Assembly: GCA_963704075.1 (NCBI GenBank)
Contig: CAVPGV010000002.1
Coordinates: 1-64,000, forward strand
Length of the DNA: 64,000 nucleotides
Direction: 5' to 3'
From: JADKAV01 sp963704075
GTDB taxonomy: Bacteria > Actinomycetota > Actinomycetes > S36-B12 > UBA10799
In this document: piece by piece, positions 43,423 through 53,320 of the stretch
Position numbering within the stretch: the stretch's first letter is position 1
Layout of the letters: every line of letters begins with the position of its first letter
Program-made: the position numbers and the translations under genes
The notes under the pieces: generated by a model
What the model was told of the DNA's origin: nothing
Databases searched by the model: none
Seen by the model: the letters and a program-made list of their open reading frames with translations, nothing else

Positions 43423-44355
43423 ATGAATAGTCCATTCGCGATGCTGTCAAAAGTACCCAGTCAGTGGACTTGGCTGCGCGAGCAAGAAGCCTTTAGAAGG
43501 TACCCAGCACGGACAATCGGCAGGCTGACGCTGTGGCGATTCATGACCTGGGCCGGTCTGCCGGGTTCGGTCCGGCTCGAGTCGTCGGGGACACGATTGC
43601 AGGTTCCTTCCGAGTGGCATGGAATTGCCAAACTCGTATTCGCGTTCAAGGATCTGGCGGAAGCAGAGTTGCCTGCGGTGGGGAGCCTAGCTCCGCCGGG
43701 CACACTGGCAATCGATGTCGGAGCCCACTACGGGGACTACACGGTGACTCTCTGTGACGCGGTCGGGCCGCCGGGAGAAGTCTGGGCCATAGAACCATGC
43801 AGCGACTTCATGTCGATTTGCCGGGCGAACGTACAACTCAACCGATTCAGCAACGCTGTCTTCTTCAACCTGGGCTTGGACGAAGGTCCTGGCCATGGGT
43901 TTCTGCAACGTGAGGAGGACCCTTCGCGATCACACATCCGATCTGTGGAGGGGCAGGGCGTGCCAGTACCCATGGATAGCCTCGACCGTCTCGTCGAACG
44001 CTGGGGGGTGGGCGGCCGCAGAGTCTCCTTCATCAAGATGGATATCGAAGGCTTCGAGGGGAGGGCACTTCGTGGATCCGTCGAGACGATTCGACGGTTC
44101 AAGCCCCTGATCCTTGTGGAGATGCAGGAATTAGCGAGCCGGCGAGCGGGAGGTTCCACCTCGGAACTGTGGAACTTCATCGAGGATCTCGGCTATAGCT
44201 TCTACCTGTACGTTCCGGCATCATCGTCGTGGATACCGATCGACCAACCGACCGGCGCCTCACCGAACTACCTCGCGGTGCCGAGCGACACCGCCACAGG
44301 CACCGCTGAGGCTCTAGGCTTGGGAACGCCGGGGCGCGCAGACACTCGAAGATGA
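43423..44355 (+). CDS. FkbM-family methyltransferase
   Basis: 310 residues. ATG 43423, AAGGAAGG upstream. SAM-binding motif LAIDVGAHYGDYTVTLCD, acidic loop VWAIEPCSDF, and FIKMDIEGFEGRALRG with LILVEMQELASRR, the FkbM pattern. Such proteins often O-methylate sugars in surface polysaccharides. It leads the plus-strand transcript; gmd follows 18 bases after. The base composition is visibly less GC-rich than the housekeeping genes, as in the glycosyltransferases downstream. Confidence 0.85.
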   Translation: MNSPFAMLSKVPSQWTWLREQEAFRRYPARTIGRLTLWRFMTWAGLPGSVRLESSGTRLQVPSEWHGIAKLVFAFKDLAEAELPAVGSLAPPGTLAIDVGAHYGDYTVTLCDAVGPPGEVWAIEPCSDFMSICRANVQLNRFSNAVFFNLGLDEGPGHGFLQREEDPSRSHIRSVEGQGVPVPMDSLDRLVERWGVGGRRVSFIKMDIEGFEGRALRGSVETIRRFKPLILVEMQELASRRAGGSTSELWNFIEDLGYSFYLYVPASSSWIPIDQPTGASPNYLAVPSDTATGTAEALGLGTPGRADTRR

Positions 44356-44373
44356 CCCGTTAGCCTCGACGTA

Positions 44374-45380
44374 ATGAAGACCGCCTTCATCACGGGCATC
44401 ACCGGGCAGGATGGTTCGTACCTGGCCGAGTTGCTCCTGGACAAGGGCTACACAGTCCACGGATTGATCCGACGTGCGTCCACGTTCAACACCCACCGAA
44501 TCGACCACCTGTACAAGGATCCGCACGATGAGGACGCCCGACTGTTCCTGCACTACGGCGATCTGACGGACTCGTCGCGGCTGACCACATTGCTGGAGAA
44601 GGTCGCACCCGACGAGGTCTATCACCTCGGCGCCCAGTCGCATGTGCGTGTGTCCTTCGACGAGCCCGACTTCACCGGCGACGTGACTGGCTTGGGCACG
44701 ACCCGGATTCTTGAGGCTATCCGTGCGACACAGGTCCCGGCTCGGTTCTACCAGGCTTCGAGTTCCGAGATGTTCGGTTCGACCCCACCGCCGCAATCCG
44801 AGTCCAGCCCGCTGCAGCCGCGAAGTCCCTACGCCGCTGCCAAGGTTTACGCCTATTGGACCGCGCGCAACTACCGCGAGGCCTACGGGATGTTCGCGGT
44901 GAACGGCATCCTGTTCAACCACGAATCACCGAGGCGCGGGGAGACGTTCGTGAGCCGGAAGATCTCCATGGCGGCCGCCCGGATCGCCGCCGGGCTGCAA
45001 GACCACCTATACCTCGGAAACCTCGACGCCCGCCGCGACTGGGGATACGCCAAGGAGTACGTGGAAGCGATGTGGCTCATGCTCCAAGCCGAGAAACCGA
45101 CGACTTCGTGGTGGCCACCGGGACGTCCTACTCGGTACGGGACTTCCTGGGCTTCGCGTTTGGGCACGTGGGGCTGGATTGGGAGAAGCACGTGCGCTTC
45201 GACGAGCGCTACCTTCGGCCGACGGAGGTGGACGAGCTCGTGGGTGATGCTAGCAAGGTGCGGGAGAAGTTGGGGTGGGTGGCACGCACGCAGGTACCGG
45301 AGTTGGCGAGGCTGATGGTGCAAGCAGACGCAGTCACCAACGCCGGCAATGGAAACCGGACTTCATCAGGTGGCGTGTGA
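44374..45380 (+). CDS. gmd: GDP-mannose 4,6-dehydratase (Gmd), one frameshift as read
   Basis: About 335 residues. Rossmann ITGITGQDGSYLAELLLDKG, QASSSEMFGS (Ser), SPYAAAKVYAYW (Tyr-x3-Lys), FNHESPRRGETFVSRKIS and GNLDARRDWGYAKEYVEAMW, all diagnostic of Gmd. Near 45102 a single-base shift changes the frame; the C-terminus continues as DDFVVATGTSYSVRDFLG and RYLRPTEVDELVGDASKV to TGA 45380. It converts GDP-mannose to the 4-keto-6-deoxy sugar used by Fcl. The stop overlaps the next gene's GTG. Confidence 0.9.
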
Positions 45381-46414
45381 GAGTCGTTCACCTCTTGGGT
45401 CCACTGCGGGCCAGCGGCATGGAGCGGATGTTCGTCAGTGGGGCGCCGTACTTCCAGCAGCATGGGATCACCTCAACGATCGTCGGGCAAGGCCGTTCTC
45501 ATCCGTTCAGGGCGGAACTAGAGTCTTCGGGCTACGATATTCGCGCCATTCCATCAGTGAGGTCCGCCAGGGGCTTGTCTGGCTGGTCAGACATACTGCG
45601 GGAACTGAATCCCCAAGTCGTGCACGTGCACACTGAGGAAGCCTTCGCCGCCGTGATTCTCATTGCTCACCGGCAGGCACCACGAGCGCGGATCATCAGA
45701 ACATTTCACAGCTACTACGAAGCGACCGGTTGGTGGGCCACCAAGCGCCGGGTACAAGCCGTGCTCTCTGACAGGTACGTGGACGCCTTTGTGGCACCGA
45801 CTGCGGAAATGGCACAGCACGAGGCCCGATTCCGAAGACGCTGTCTCGTCATCCCGAACTGGGTCGAGGAGCGCTTCACGACGGGCAAGAGTAACACCCC
45901 AAGTGGCGCAGATCTGCTGATCGTGGGCAACTGCGAGGACGTGAAGATGCACGAGATCGTCTTGGCAGCCGCGATCCGCAACCAGTGGACCGTCGTCCAC
46001 GTCGGAAATGAGGCCCACGCGACACCGCACGAGACCAGACTGCTCGAGGAGTTACATGGACGGCGTCTCTTGGTGTTCCGCGGGGTAGCGGATTCCCGGG
46101 TTCACATGTTGTCGGCCCGTTTGTTCGTCTTGCCCTCGCGAAGAGAGGGGCTCAGTGTCGCGTTGGCGGAAGCTATCGCGATGGGCATGAATTGTGTGGT
46201 ATCCGACATCCGCGGGATGACGTGGGCTCAAGAGGCACCCCTGGTGAGCACGGTTCCCGGATGGAGACCGGATGCGTGGGACAGCGGGCTGGCTGAGGCA
46301 CTTGCAACCCATGTCCCATCGTCTACCCGACAGGCGGCTCGCAGGTTTGTCCGCGAGAACCTGACGCCAGCGGTGGGCGTCACTCAATACTGCGATCTGT
46401 ACCGCTCGACGTAG
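45377..46414 (+). CDS. Glycosyltransferase family 4-type
   Basis: 345 residues from GTG 45377 (VRVVHLLGPLRASGMERM), coupled to gmd by GTGA. GT-B fold: an acceptor half with HVHTEEAFAAVILIAH and RTFHSYYEA, then LLIVGNCEDVKMHEIVLAA, and a donor site with FVLPSRREGLSVALAEAIAMG (the E-x7-E motif). Donor and acceptor unknown; fucose from the adjacent pathway is a candidate donor. No frameshift. Confidence 0.85.
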   Translation: MRVVHLLGPLRASGMERMFVSGAPYFQQHGITSTIVGQGRSHPFRAELESSGYDIRAIPSVRSARGLSGWSDILRELNPQVVHVHTEEAFAAVILIAHRQAPRARIIRTFHSYYEATGWWATKRRVQAVLSDRYVDAFVAPTAEMAQHEARFRRRCLVIPNWVEERFTTGKSNTPSGADLLIVGNCEDVKMHEIVLAAAIRNQWTVVHVGNEAHATPHETRLLEELHGRRLLVFRGVADSRVHMLSARLFVLPSRREGLSVALAEAIAMGMNCVVSDIRGMTWAQEAPLVSTVPGWRPDAWDSGLAEALATHVPSSTRQAARRFVRENLTPAVGVTQYCDLYRST

Positions 46415-46477
46415 TGCCGAAAGGTGCGGACGGAACCAGCGGAAGCCCGAGGCGGCTCTTGTCAATAGGATACCTGG

Positions 46478-47636
46478 GTGCACATCGCGCTGTGTGGTCC
46501 GTGCTCTCCGGCATACCTCTCCGATCTGCTAAATGAGGATGATGCACCACGCGCGCGGACTTACTCCGGATTGGGAGGCCGACCGGTCGCGGATTTGGCG
46601 CGCGGCCTGAGGAGTGCGGGGGACGCCGCCACCGTCACGATGCCGGCGACTCCTGCCGACGAGCCGAAGGTGTTCCGAGGTGACGGCCTGACGCTCTTGT
46701 CTGTCCCGTCCAGACACACAAGAGCGTCTAGGCTGGATGGATACCGCACTGAGGCTCGCATCATGGCGGGTGCGCTCCAAGAAGGCGCTGCAGATCTCGT
46801 ACATGCCCATTGGACGTACGAGTTCGAGTGGGCCGCGCAGTTGAGCCGACTCCCGCACGTCACCACTTCACACGACTGCCCAACATCCATCTTCCGCCAG
46901 ATGCCTGATCGCACCCGTTTGCGAAGACTCCTGCAGGCCATCCGTCTAAGAGCAGGCATCTCGCATCTGTCGGCCGTGTCTCCCTACACAGCGGATGCCT
47001 GGCACGCCCAAATGCGTTACCCCCGCCCAATCGAAGTCATACCCAATTCGATTCCCGACGACATCTGCCGGTACGGCAAGGCGTCCGGCGCGAACTCCGA
47101 CGATCCTTGACATCGGCGATAGCAGCCCCCGGAAGAACATGAAGGGCCTCCTCCAGGCCTTCGAGATCGTGCGAGATGCAACCCCATCGGCTGTATTGCG
47201 CCTAGTAGGCCCTGGTTTGGGCCCGACGGACCCCATGGCCAAGTGGGCTGACGACGTGGGGCTGAAGGATGGGGTTACCTTTGTCGGCGTCAAAAACCGC
47301 AGTGAGATCGCACAGGAGCTCTCTCAAGCTTGGCTTCTGGCGCACGCGTCACTGGAGGAGGCCTGCCCCATGGCTGTCCTAGAAGCGCTGGGCTCGGGGC
47401 TTCCAGTGGTGGGCGGGTTGCGGTCAGGTGGGGTCCCCTACGTGCTGGATCATGGCAGGAACGGCCGTCTCACTGATGTCCGATCGCCGCAGGCATTCGC
47501 CCGTGACATCCTCGCCTCCCTGTCTGAGGGACAGGGACCGGCGGCGGTCGGCCCACTCACCCGATTCGACCCCACTGTCGTCGTGGCTCGATACCTGGGT
47601 TGGTACAACAAGGTGCTGATGGGTTCCAACACATGA
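46478..47636 (+). CDS. Glycosyltransferase family 4-type, one frameshift as read
   Basis: About 385 residues from GTG 46478 (VHIALCGPCSPAYLSDLL). N-terminal GT-B half with VHAHWTYEFEWAAQL, TTSHDCPTSIF and SAVSPYTADAW. A one-base shift near 47085 breaks the frame just before ILDIGDSSPRKNMKGLL. The C-terminal half has LRLVGPGLGPTDPM, LAHASLEEACPMAVLEALGSG and PVVGGLRSGGVPYVLDHG. The stop overlaps the next gene by ATGA. Confidence 0.83.
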
Positions 47637-48673
47637 GTCGTCGTGGCTCCAGACGTTGGTCGGTCGCCGCACCACAGGGACGACGTGGCGCCGGTTTGGG
47701 CAACGAAATCATCGCCCTTGGCAAGGCCTACCTCGGCGCGTCCGAACTAGAGGCCAGGCTCGTCGAACAGCCGTGGTGGTTGAATCCACGCAGGTATGGG
47801 AATGAACTCGGGCGCAATCTATCCGCGGACGTGGGGGTCCGGCTCCAAGCGCTATGGCTGCCCCGCATCAGACTGCCTTGGTCCGTCCTGCCCTTCCCCT
47901 GGGACTACCGACGTTCGATGCAGGCGCTGAGCGCCGAGTTCCCCCCTCATGCGTCGTGGTTCACACATCCGGCATGGCCGGGGGCTACCTGACCATCGCG
48001 GGTGCACGTCCGTTCCTCCAAAGGCGACTGGGGATTCTGAGGCACCCGGCGCCGAGGGGGTCGTCCGCTTCAGGTGGGTCTCCATCTCCGAGTTGGCGAC
48101 TTCACCACACAACCCGTCCGTCCCGGGATCTTCAACGCACGGCTGTCTCAGCAGTGGATCGTGAATGCGCTGGTGTCGCTTCGGAAGTCATGGTCCGGCG
48201 CGATGGATCTGACGATCGTGACGGACGCCGCACCAAGGGATCCTCTGCTGGAGGGGATCGTTGAGCGCATTCCGCCCGCGGTCTCCGTCCGCGTTTCCAG
48301 TGCCTCAGTCCTGGGCGATCTTCGACGGTTGACGATGTCGGACATCATTGTGCCCTCCGTTTCGAGTTACTCGATGATGGCAATCTTCCTTTCCGACGCT
48401 GCCTACCTATGGCCGCTGCACCACCTGAACGATACCGGCGGCTGGTTGTCAATCTGGGGACACGAACGTGAAGTCTTGAAGGGGCCGGTGGCCAGCAACA
48501 TCCGCACCGTTGAGGCGGAGTCCGCCACACGAGTGCCGCCCCGAGGATTCCCGCTGGGCGACGAGGAGTGCGATCTGCGCGCCTGGTTGCATCACGTCCG
48601 ACAAGGCGGAGAGCGCAGGCCCGAGAACGACCTCGTCCTCCATGGCGTCGTCAAGCAAGTATCTGATCCATGA
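47633..48673 (+). CDS. Glycan-related transferase, possibly fucosyltransferase-like; two frameshifts
   Basis: ATG 47633 (ATGA overlap). N-terminus GRRGAGLGNEIIALGKAYLG resembles the GGLGNQ opening of alpha-1,2-fucosyltransferases (GT11). After breaks near 47940 and 48063 comes GLHLRVGDFTTQP, a HxRxGD-like donor-binding motif, then LTIVTDAAP, MSDIIVPSVSSYSMMAIFLSDAAYL and a C-terminal tail to TGA 48673. The joined product is about 346 residues. The motif order (GLGNE, HLRVGD, PSVSSYSMM) is GT11/O-fucosyltransferase-like, which suits a locus with Gmd and Fcl, but similarity is weak. Function tentative. Confidence 0.55.
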
Positions 48674-48681
48674 CCGTGACC

Positions 48682-50136
48682 TCATCGGAATCCCGGTAGA
48701 CCAAGTCGCCGGGCAATCCGTCCGAACGACGTCCGCCGACGCACCGCGTGGAGGATCCCGAGTTCGGCGAAGCCCACTACGGCTACTAGGACAATCTGGC
48801 CGATCGCGCCGCTCACCACCGTCCCGGTAGCCAGTGCCAAGCCGGCTACCACAAGCACCTGGACCACCAGGATCGGAAGCACGCCACGGGCGTACTCCAC
48901 GAACTGGAACCGACCGGTCCTGGCCAAGTACGACAATGCCACGAAGGCAGAGCAAGCCTTGGAGGCCACTAGCCCCAACATGGCCCATCTGGGATCACCC
49001 GTCACGAATGTCCAACCTGAGCCGATTCCGATCGCCACGAGAGCCACCACCCACGCGACCGCCGTAATCCTGAATTCGCCCAAAGCCTCGACGGCAGAAA
49101 GTGCCGGCACACCGATCATCGGAATCACACCGAGCAGGACGGCCAAGCCCCCGATGGCCGCCGCTGCGCCCCACTGGGGCCCTAGAAGGACGCTCAGGAA
49201 AGGCCCCGCACCGAAGACACCGAGACTCGCAGCGATGACCGCAGGCCAGGTGACAAGCACCATCAGTTGCGTGAAGGCTCTCGTCTTGGCGAAAACCGGG
49301 CCGTCGTGGCGCAGCTCCGGGAACAACGTGTAGGAGAGTGCCGTCTGCAGATTCTCCAGCGGAACAGTGACCAGGGTAGTTGCACGGTTGTAGGCGCCCA
49401 GCGCATCCACGCCGGCGAAACGACCGATCGACCAGGGGGTCAGCAGGTTCGCACCGTATCGCAGGAGGTTCATTCCGGCCGCTTTGGAGGAGTACAGGAG
49501 ATCGCCAACCATTTCCCTAGTCGGTTTGCTCGGAGTGATGTCCTGACGAGGCATTCGCACGGCCAGCAGCGCCGTTGAGATAGCGGCCCCCGCTACCGAC
49601 GCAACCGCAAGGCTCCACGAGGCTTTCGTGTCTAATACCACGACCAGTCCAACGACCATGCCGAGTAACTGGGCGACAGCGGAGCGGCGCGCCACCACCG
49701 GCGTACTGCCTTGTCGGCGCAGCACCCCAGCAAGTACTGCTGACACTGAAACGAAGGGGGTGCCCGTCGCCAACACCACCATCACTGGAGCCGCCTCGGG
49801 GACACCCCACAGAGCGGACCACACGGTCGCCGTGACCATTGCGAGCACCATCACCCCCGCACCAGCCGCTAGTGACACAGTCACGAGGGCTCGGTCTGCC
49901 GCGGAATCCGCCTCGCTCCGCCTCGCTGCTGCGAGTCCCAAGGTGGACCCGTTGACCAGAGACAGAAGTCCGACTCCAGACAGGGCGACCGCGTAGGCTC
50001 CGAAAGCGTCCACCGGAAGGAGCCGTGCGGTGACGGCCGCGTACCCGAATTGGAAGACCATCACCAGCAAGGAGGTGGCAGACAGCGCAACGAAGCCGCT
50101 GAGTACTCGCTGGGGCATACTTCTGTGCTCAGGCAT
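48682..50136 (-). CDS. Wzx-type polysaccharide flippase
   Basis: About 484 residues from MPEHRSMPQRVLSG at 50136; ATGs at 50208, 50193 and 50118 are alternatives, and the earlier ones overlap the GT2 gene. Twelve to fourteen TM helices, MOP/PST superfamily: LVMVFQFGYAAVTARLLPVDAFGAYAVA-type TM1-2 region, then AGMNLLRYGANLLTPWSIGRF and LGAYNRATTLVTVPLENL. It exports lipid-linked oligosaccharide units. Last gene of the minus-strand operon; its stop faces the plus-strand operon with 8 bases between. Confidence 0.86.
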   Translation of the reverse strand: MPEHRSMPQRVLSGFVALSATSLLVMVFQFGYAAVTARLLPVDAFGAYAVALSGVGLLSLVNGSTLGLAAARRSEADSAADRALVTVSLAAGAGVMVLAMVTATVWSALWGVPEAAPVMVVLATGTPFVSVSAVLAGVLRRQGSTPVVARRSAVAQLLGMVVGLVVVLDTKASWSLAVASVAGAAISTALLAVRMPRQDITPSKPTREMVGDLLYSSKAAGMNLLRYGANLLTPWSIGRFAGVDALGAYNRATTLVTVPLENLQTALSYTLFPELRHDGPVFAKTRAFTQLMVLVTWPAVIAASLGVFGAGPFLSVLLGPQWGAAAAIGGLAVLLGVIPMIGVPALSAVEALGEFRITAVAWVVALVAIGIGSGWTFVTGDPRWAMLGLVASKACSAFVALSYLARTGRFQFVEYARGVLPILVVQVLVVAGLALATGTVVSGAIGQIVLVAVVGFAELGILHAVRRRTSFGRIARRLGLPGFR

Positions 50137-50155
50137 GCCAGGATCCCGCGATGGC

Positions 50156-51037
50156 TCACTCACCACGGTGGCGGGATTCGTCGCGGAGGGCATGGGGCCA
50201 CGGGGCAATCATTCTGATCTGCTGGGCAAGGAGCGTTACAGGCCACAACACTCCACCGTGCCGCCTGAAGAAGCGGATCTGTGCACGCAGCGGAAGTCCC
50301 TTTGGCGTCTGTGCATCACGCCATGCAGCCCATCCACGGATGGGGGCGCCGTGCGAGTTCGGGGTGCACTCCCCCGCAGCCCCAGGTGCTTGCAGGACCG
50401 CCAGCCCGGAAGCCCGAGCACGTAGTCCATAGTCATCGTCGGCATATGCATGGGGGAAGCCGCCATCTATTTCGCCGATGCGGTCGTGGACCGTTCGGGG
50501 TATCAGCACGATGTTCCCGTTGAACGTGTCGGCTTCTTGTACCTCAGAGGCCAGCGGCAACAGTTCGAACCGCTGCGGATGCCACCTGCTCAGACGGCGT
50601 CTGGCCCCGTAGACGGCAGTGTCCGTGCCCGGTGCAACGGCTGCGCCCACCACGACAGCGTCGGGGTTCTGCTCACTCACGCTCAGGAGCAACTGAAGGG
50701 CGCCCGGGAAAAGAAACGTATCGTCATTCAGCCACAGCAGGTAGTCGAATCCGTCGGCGATCGCTGCAATCTCGGCGCGGGCCATGCCAGCGGCCCAGAA
50801 CAAGGAACCTGATCCTGGTATCAGGGTGACCCGTGCACCGATCGCCGCCGCCGCTTCTGCGGTCCCATCTGTTGAGGCGTCATCGGTGACGTAGACCCGC
50901 ACCGCCACGCGATCATCGATCCGCTGCTCAAGGACGCGACTGATCGACTCAACAGTCAACGAGCGTCTATTGTGACTGGTCATGATTACCGCCAGCACGA
51001 CCCGACCTGGCGTTTCGTGACCCTGCAGCACGGGCAC
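50156..51037 (-). CDS. Glycosyltransferase family 2 (rhamnosyltransferase-like)
   Basis: 293 residues, GTG 51037. GT-A fold: VVLAVIMTSHNRRSLTVESI, VTDDASTDGTAE (nucleotide-binding), the metal site LLWLNDDTFLFPGAL, and the acceptor region ADTFNGNIVLIPR, FPHAYADDDYGLRARA. It is related to the WbbL/rhamnosyl-transferase type. Followed 20 bases on by wzx; preceded by the GT4 gene (34-base gap). Confidence 0.87.
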   Translation of the reverse strand: MPVLQGHETPGRVVLAVIMTSHNRRSLTVESISRVLEQRIDDRVAVRVYVTDDASTDGTAEAAAAIGARVTLIPGSGSLFWAAGMARAEIAAIADGFDYLLWLNDDTFLFPGALQLLLSVSEQNPDAVVVGAAVAPGTDTAVYGARRRLSRWHPQRFELLPLASEVQEADTFNGNIVLIPRTVHDRIGEIDGGFPHAYADDDYGLRARASGLAVLQAPGAAGECTPNSHGAPIRGWAAWRDAQTPKGLPLRAQIRFFRRHGGVLWPVTLLAQQIRMIAPWPHALRDESRHRGE

Positions 51038-51071
51038 AGTCTATGGCCGCCTGCTGGCTCGGCCCCGGGAG

Positions 51072-52205
51072 TCATTCAGTCTTGGGTCCTTCGGCAACGG
51101 TCGCGATCAGAGCACCCTCAAGCAGGTCTCCGACAACTTCGGGCGCGAAGTTCGCCTCGAAGCGCGCCCTCGCAGCCACGCGCCCAGCCCCTGACCAATA
51201 GGGGTCGGAGCGTACCTGGCCTATTGCCAAAGCAAGGCTGCTAGTGTCTCCCGGTTCCGTGACTAGGGCGCAGCCTGCCGCTCCGACGGACTGCAAACCC
51301 CCACGCGCGCTGATGATCACGGGAGTCCCGCATCCGAGGCTTTCGGCAGCTACCCGCCCAAAAGGCTCGTCCCAGATCGAGGGCGTCACGGTGACGAGGC
51401 TTTGACCCATGAGCTGTTCAACGTCCGCTGGCCGCAGCGAACCCCGATAGTCACTACTTCCGCGCGCCAACTCCACCAGCGATCCAGTTCCGGCCACCAC
51501 GGGGGTGACTCCAGCCATTCCACAAGCGGTGACAAAGATGTCGAAGCCCTTCTCAGGCTCGAGACGCCCCGCGAACAACACACTCGCTCCGCCCGGACCG
51601 ACAGCAGGAGCCGGAAACACCATATTGGGCTTGACGTGAATCCTGGACGAGGGAACTCCCGCTTCAGTCAGGAGATCTGCCAGGAAGGCTGAGACAGGAG
51701 CGAAGTGCACGGATGGCTTGGGAAGCAGTGACTTAGAGGCCCTACTCACCAGTCCGAGAGCCACGACCGAACTGGTCAAGCCGCGGTAACAGCCGTGCCT
51801 GACTCCGTTCAGGCGTGTCCCACTGAAACACGAGCGGCAGATGTGTCCCGACCGGAAGAACAGGCCATTCAAACACCAGAGCCGGTAGTTGGGGACTGTG
51901 ACCAGTACCGGAAGGTCACTGAGGGCCTCAAGGTACGGCGCGAGCCAAGGAAACCAGTTGTTCAGGTATGCCACATCCGACTGATGCTCCCTCGCGGCCG
52001 CCCACATTCGACTCGCAAGGTCCCTGTCTCGACCGATTAGACCGAAAGCCTGAGCACGCACGCCACGATCGGCGTACACACGGCTGTCAACCTCCAGCAC
52101 CCGCACCTCGTGTCCGTGCTCGCGAAGGTAGGCGACGTCGGTATCGAAGGACACGTCCTCACCGCCTGCGCTTCGGTATCGAGAGTGAATTGCCAGGACC
52201 CTCAC
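51072..52205 (-). CDS. Glycosyltransferase family 4
   Basis: 377 residues from GTG 52205 (VRVLAIHSRYRSAGGEDVSF), coupled to the gene before it by GTGA. The N-terminal domain has YLNNWFPWLAPYLEAL and the cysteine-rich loop WCLNGLFFRSGHICRSC, as in GT4 proteins that bind a distinct acceptor. Donor domain: VLFAGRLEPEKGFDIFVTA, PSIWDEPFGRVAAESLGCG, VIISARGGLQSV. Clear GT-B fold; sugar unknown. Confidence 0.87.
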   Translation of the reverse strand: MRVLAIHSRYRSAGGEDVSFDTDVAYLREHGHEVRVLEVDSRVYADRGVRAQAFGLIGRDRDLASRMWAAAREHQSDVAYLNNWFPWLAPYLEALSDLPVLVTVPNYRLWCLNGLFFRSGHICRSCFSGTRLNGVRHGCYRGLTSSVVALGLVSRASKSLLPKPSVHFAPVSAFLADLLTEAGVPSSRIHVKPNMVFPAPAVGPGGASVLFAGRLEPEKGFDIFVTACGMAGVTPVVAGTGSLVELARGSSDYRGSLRPADVEQLMGQSLVTVTPSIWDEPFGRVAAESLGCGTPVIISARGGLQSVGAAGCALVTEPGDTSSLALAIGQVRSDPYWSGAGRVAARARFEANFAPEVVGDLLEGALIATVAEGPKTE

Positions 52206-53311
52206 AATCCACGATCCCTGCATCTCGTACTGAGCACCCGATGCCAGAATGCGACGAGCTGATCTGCCAGTGGCCCGGGCCTGAATGCGAGCGAACGCGC
52301 ATACGCAGCCTCGCCACGTTCTGCGACCAGAGCGGGGTCGGCCAAGAAACAGTCCAGGGCACGGCCCAGAGCACGTGGATCCCCCTCCGGGAATACCCCT
52401 GCCGCAGACCCCACCAGACCCGGAAGCTCGCCCGAATCGGATACCAGCACGGGGCGACCGGTCATCATTGCCTCGACAGCTGACCTACCCCATTGTTCTG
52501 TCCACCGCGGAACGGACCGGGAGGGAACCACCACCACATGTCCCTGCGCCATGGCGTCGTGGGTCGCACTGGCATCCAACCGGCCTCGGAACGTCGCAGT
52601 GACCCCCAAAGAGTGGGCCAAGGACTCAAGACGTCGCCTTTCAGGACCTTCGCCGACGATCATCAACTCCATCGTCGTGCGGCGCTGAGGATTGGCCAGC
52701 GCCTCAAGAATCGTGTCCACGCCCTTCTCGTGGACTAGCCGACCGACGAAAACGACCTTGAGCAGCCGTTCAGGCTGTTCGGCCTTGACCTTGCTGAACA
52801 CCTGCTCGGACGGGGGGGAGGCCGGAATGACGGCCTGCGGCGTGGCATCTGGAAGGCCCGCCATCCGCGCCGCGGCAAGGCCCGTCTCTCCCCAATTCAG
52901 ATAGCCTGCAATTCGTCGAAGGACGTACCTCGTATTCATTCGGCGCAATCGGTAGAGGGTCGGCGCCTCCCGGTAGAGATTCTCAACGCAGTGGACCACC
53001 ACCGGCTTGCCGGTCATCACCATCCGTTGTGTCGTCACGGCCCATGGCTCGTTGTGGACATGGATGAGGTCTGCATCGAAGTGCCGCACCGCGTCGCCGA
53101 GCCCCTGCACCCAGGCCTGAGTGAAGGAACCACCCCTGAAGGGGAGCGGGAGGCGATGCAGATCGGCTGGCCAGTCTCCCTGCCCCCCACGGTCTGGAAT
53201 GACCATGAGCGTGTCGACGCCCTTCGCGGCGGCCTCAATGTATACGCCTGCGTCCCGCGCGTGGGCCAAGGGCGTCACCACCACGATCTTTGGTCTGCCG
53301 GACGGCCGCAT
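52202..53311 (-). CDS. Glycosyltransferase family 4
   Basis: 369 residues from ATG 53311. GT-B fold with ADLIHVHNEPWAVTTQRM, VVHCVENLYREAPTL, LKVVFVGRLVHEKGVDTIL, ELMIVGEGPERRRLESL and VVVPSRSVPRWTEQWGRSAVEAMM followed by GRPVLVSDSGELPGLV. The E-x7-E is partly changed (TEQWGRSAVEA). Coupled to the next GT4 gene (GTGA), 9 bases after the preceding gene. Confidence 0.87.
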   Translation of the reverse strand: MRPSGRPKIVVVTPLAHARDAGVYIEAAAKGVDTLMVIPDRGGQGDWPADLHRLPLPFRGGSFTQAWVQGLGDAVRHFDADLIHVHNEPWAVTTQRMVMTGKPVVVHCVENLYREAPTLYRLRRMNTRYVLRRIAGYLNWGETGLAAARMAGLPDATPQAVIPASPPSEQVFSKVKAEQPERLLKVVFVGRLVHEKGVDTILEALANPQRRTTMELMIVGEGPERRRLESLAHSLGVTATFRGRLDASATHDAMAQGHVVVVPSRSVPRWTEQWGRSAVEAMMTGRPVLVSDSGELPGLVGSAAGVFPEGDPRALGRALDCFLADPALVAERGEAAYARSLAFRPGPLADQLVAFWHRVLSTRCRDRGL

Positions 53312-53320
53312 ACGTTGATG

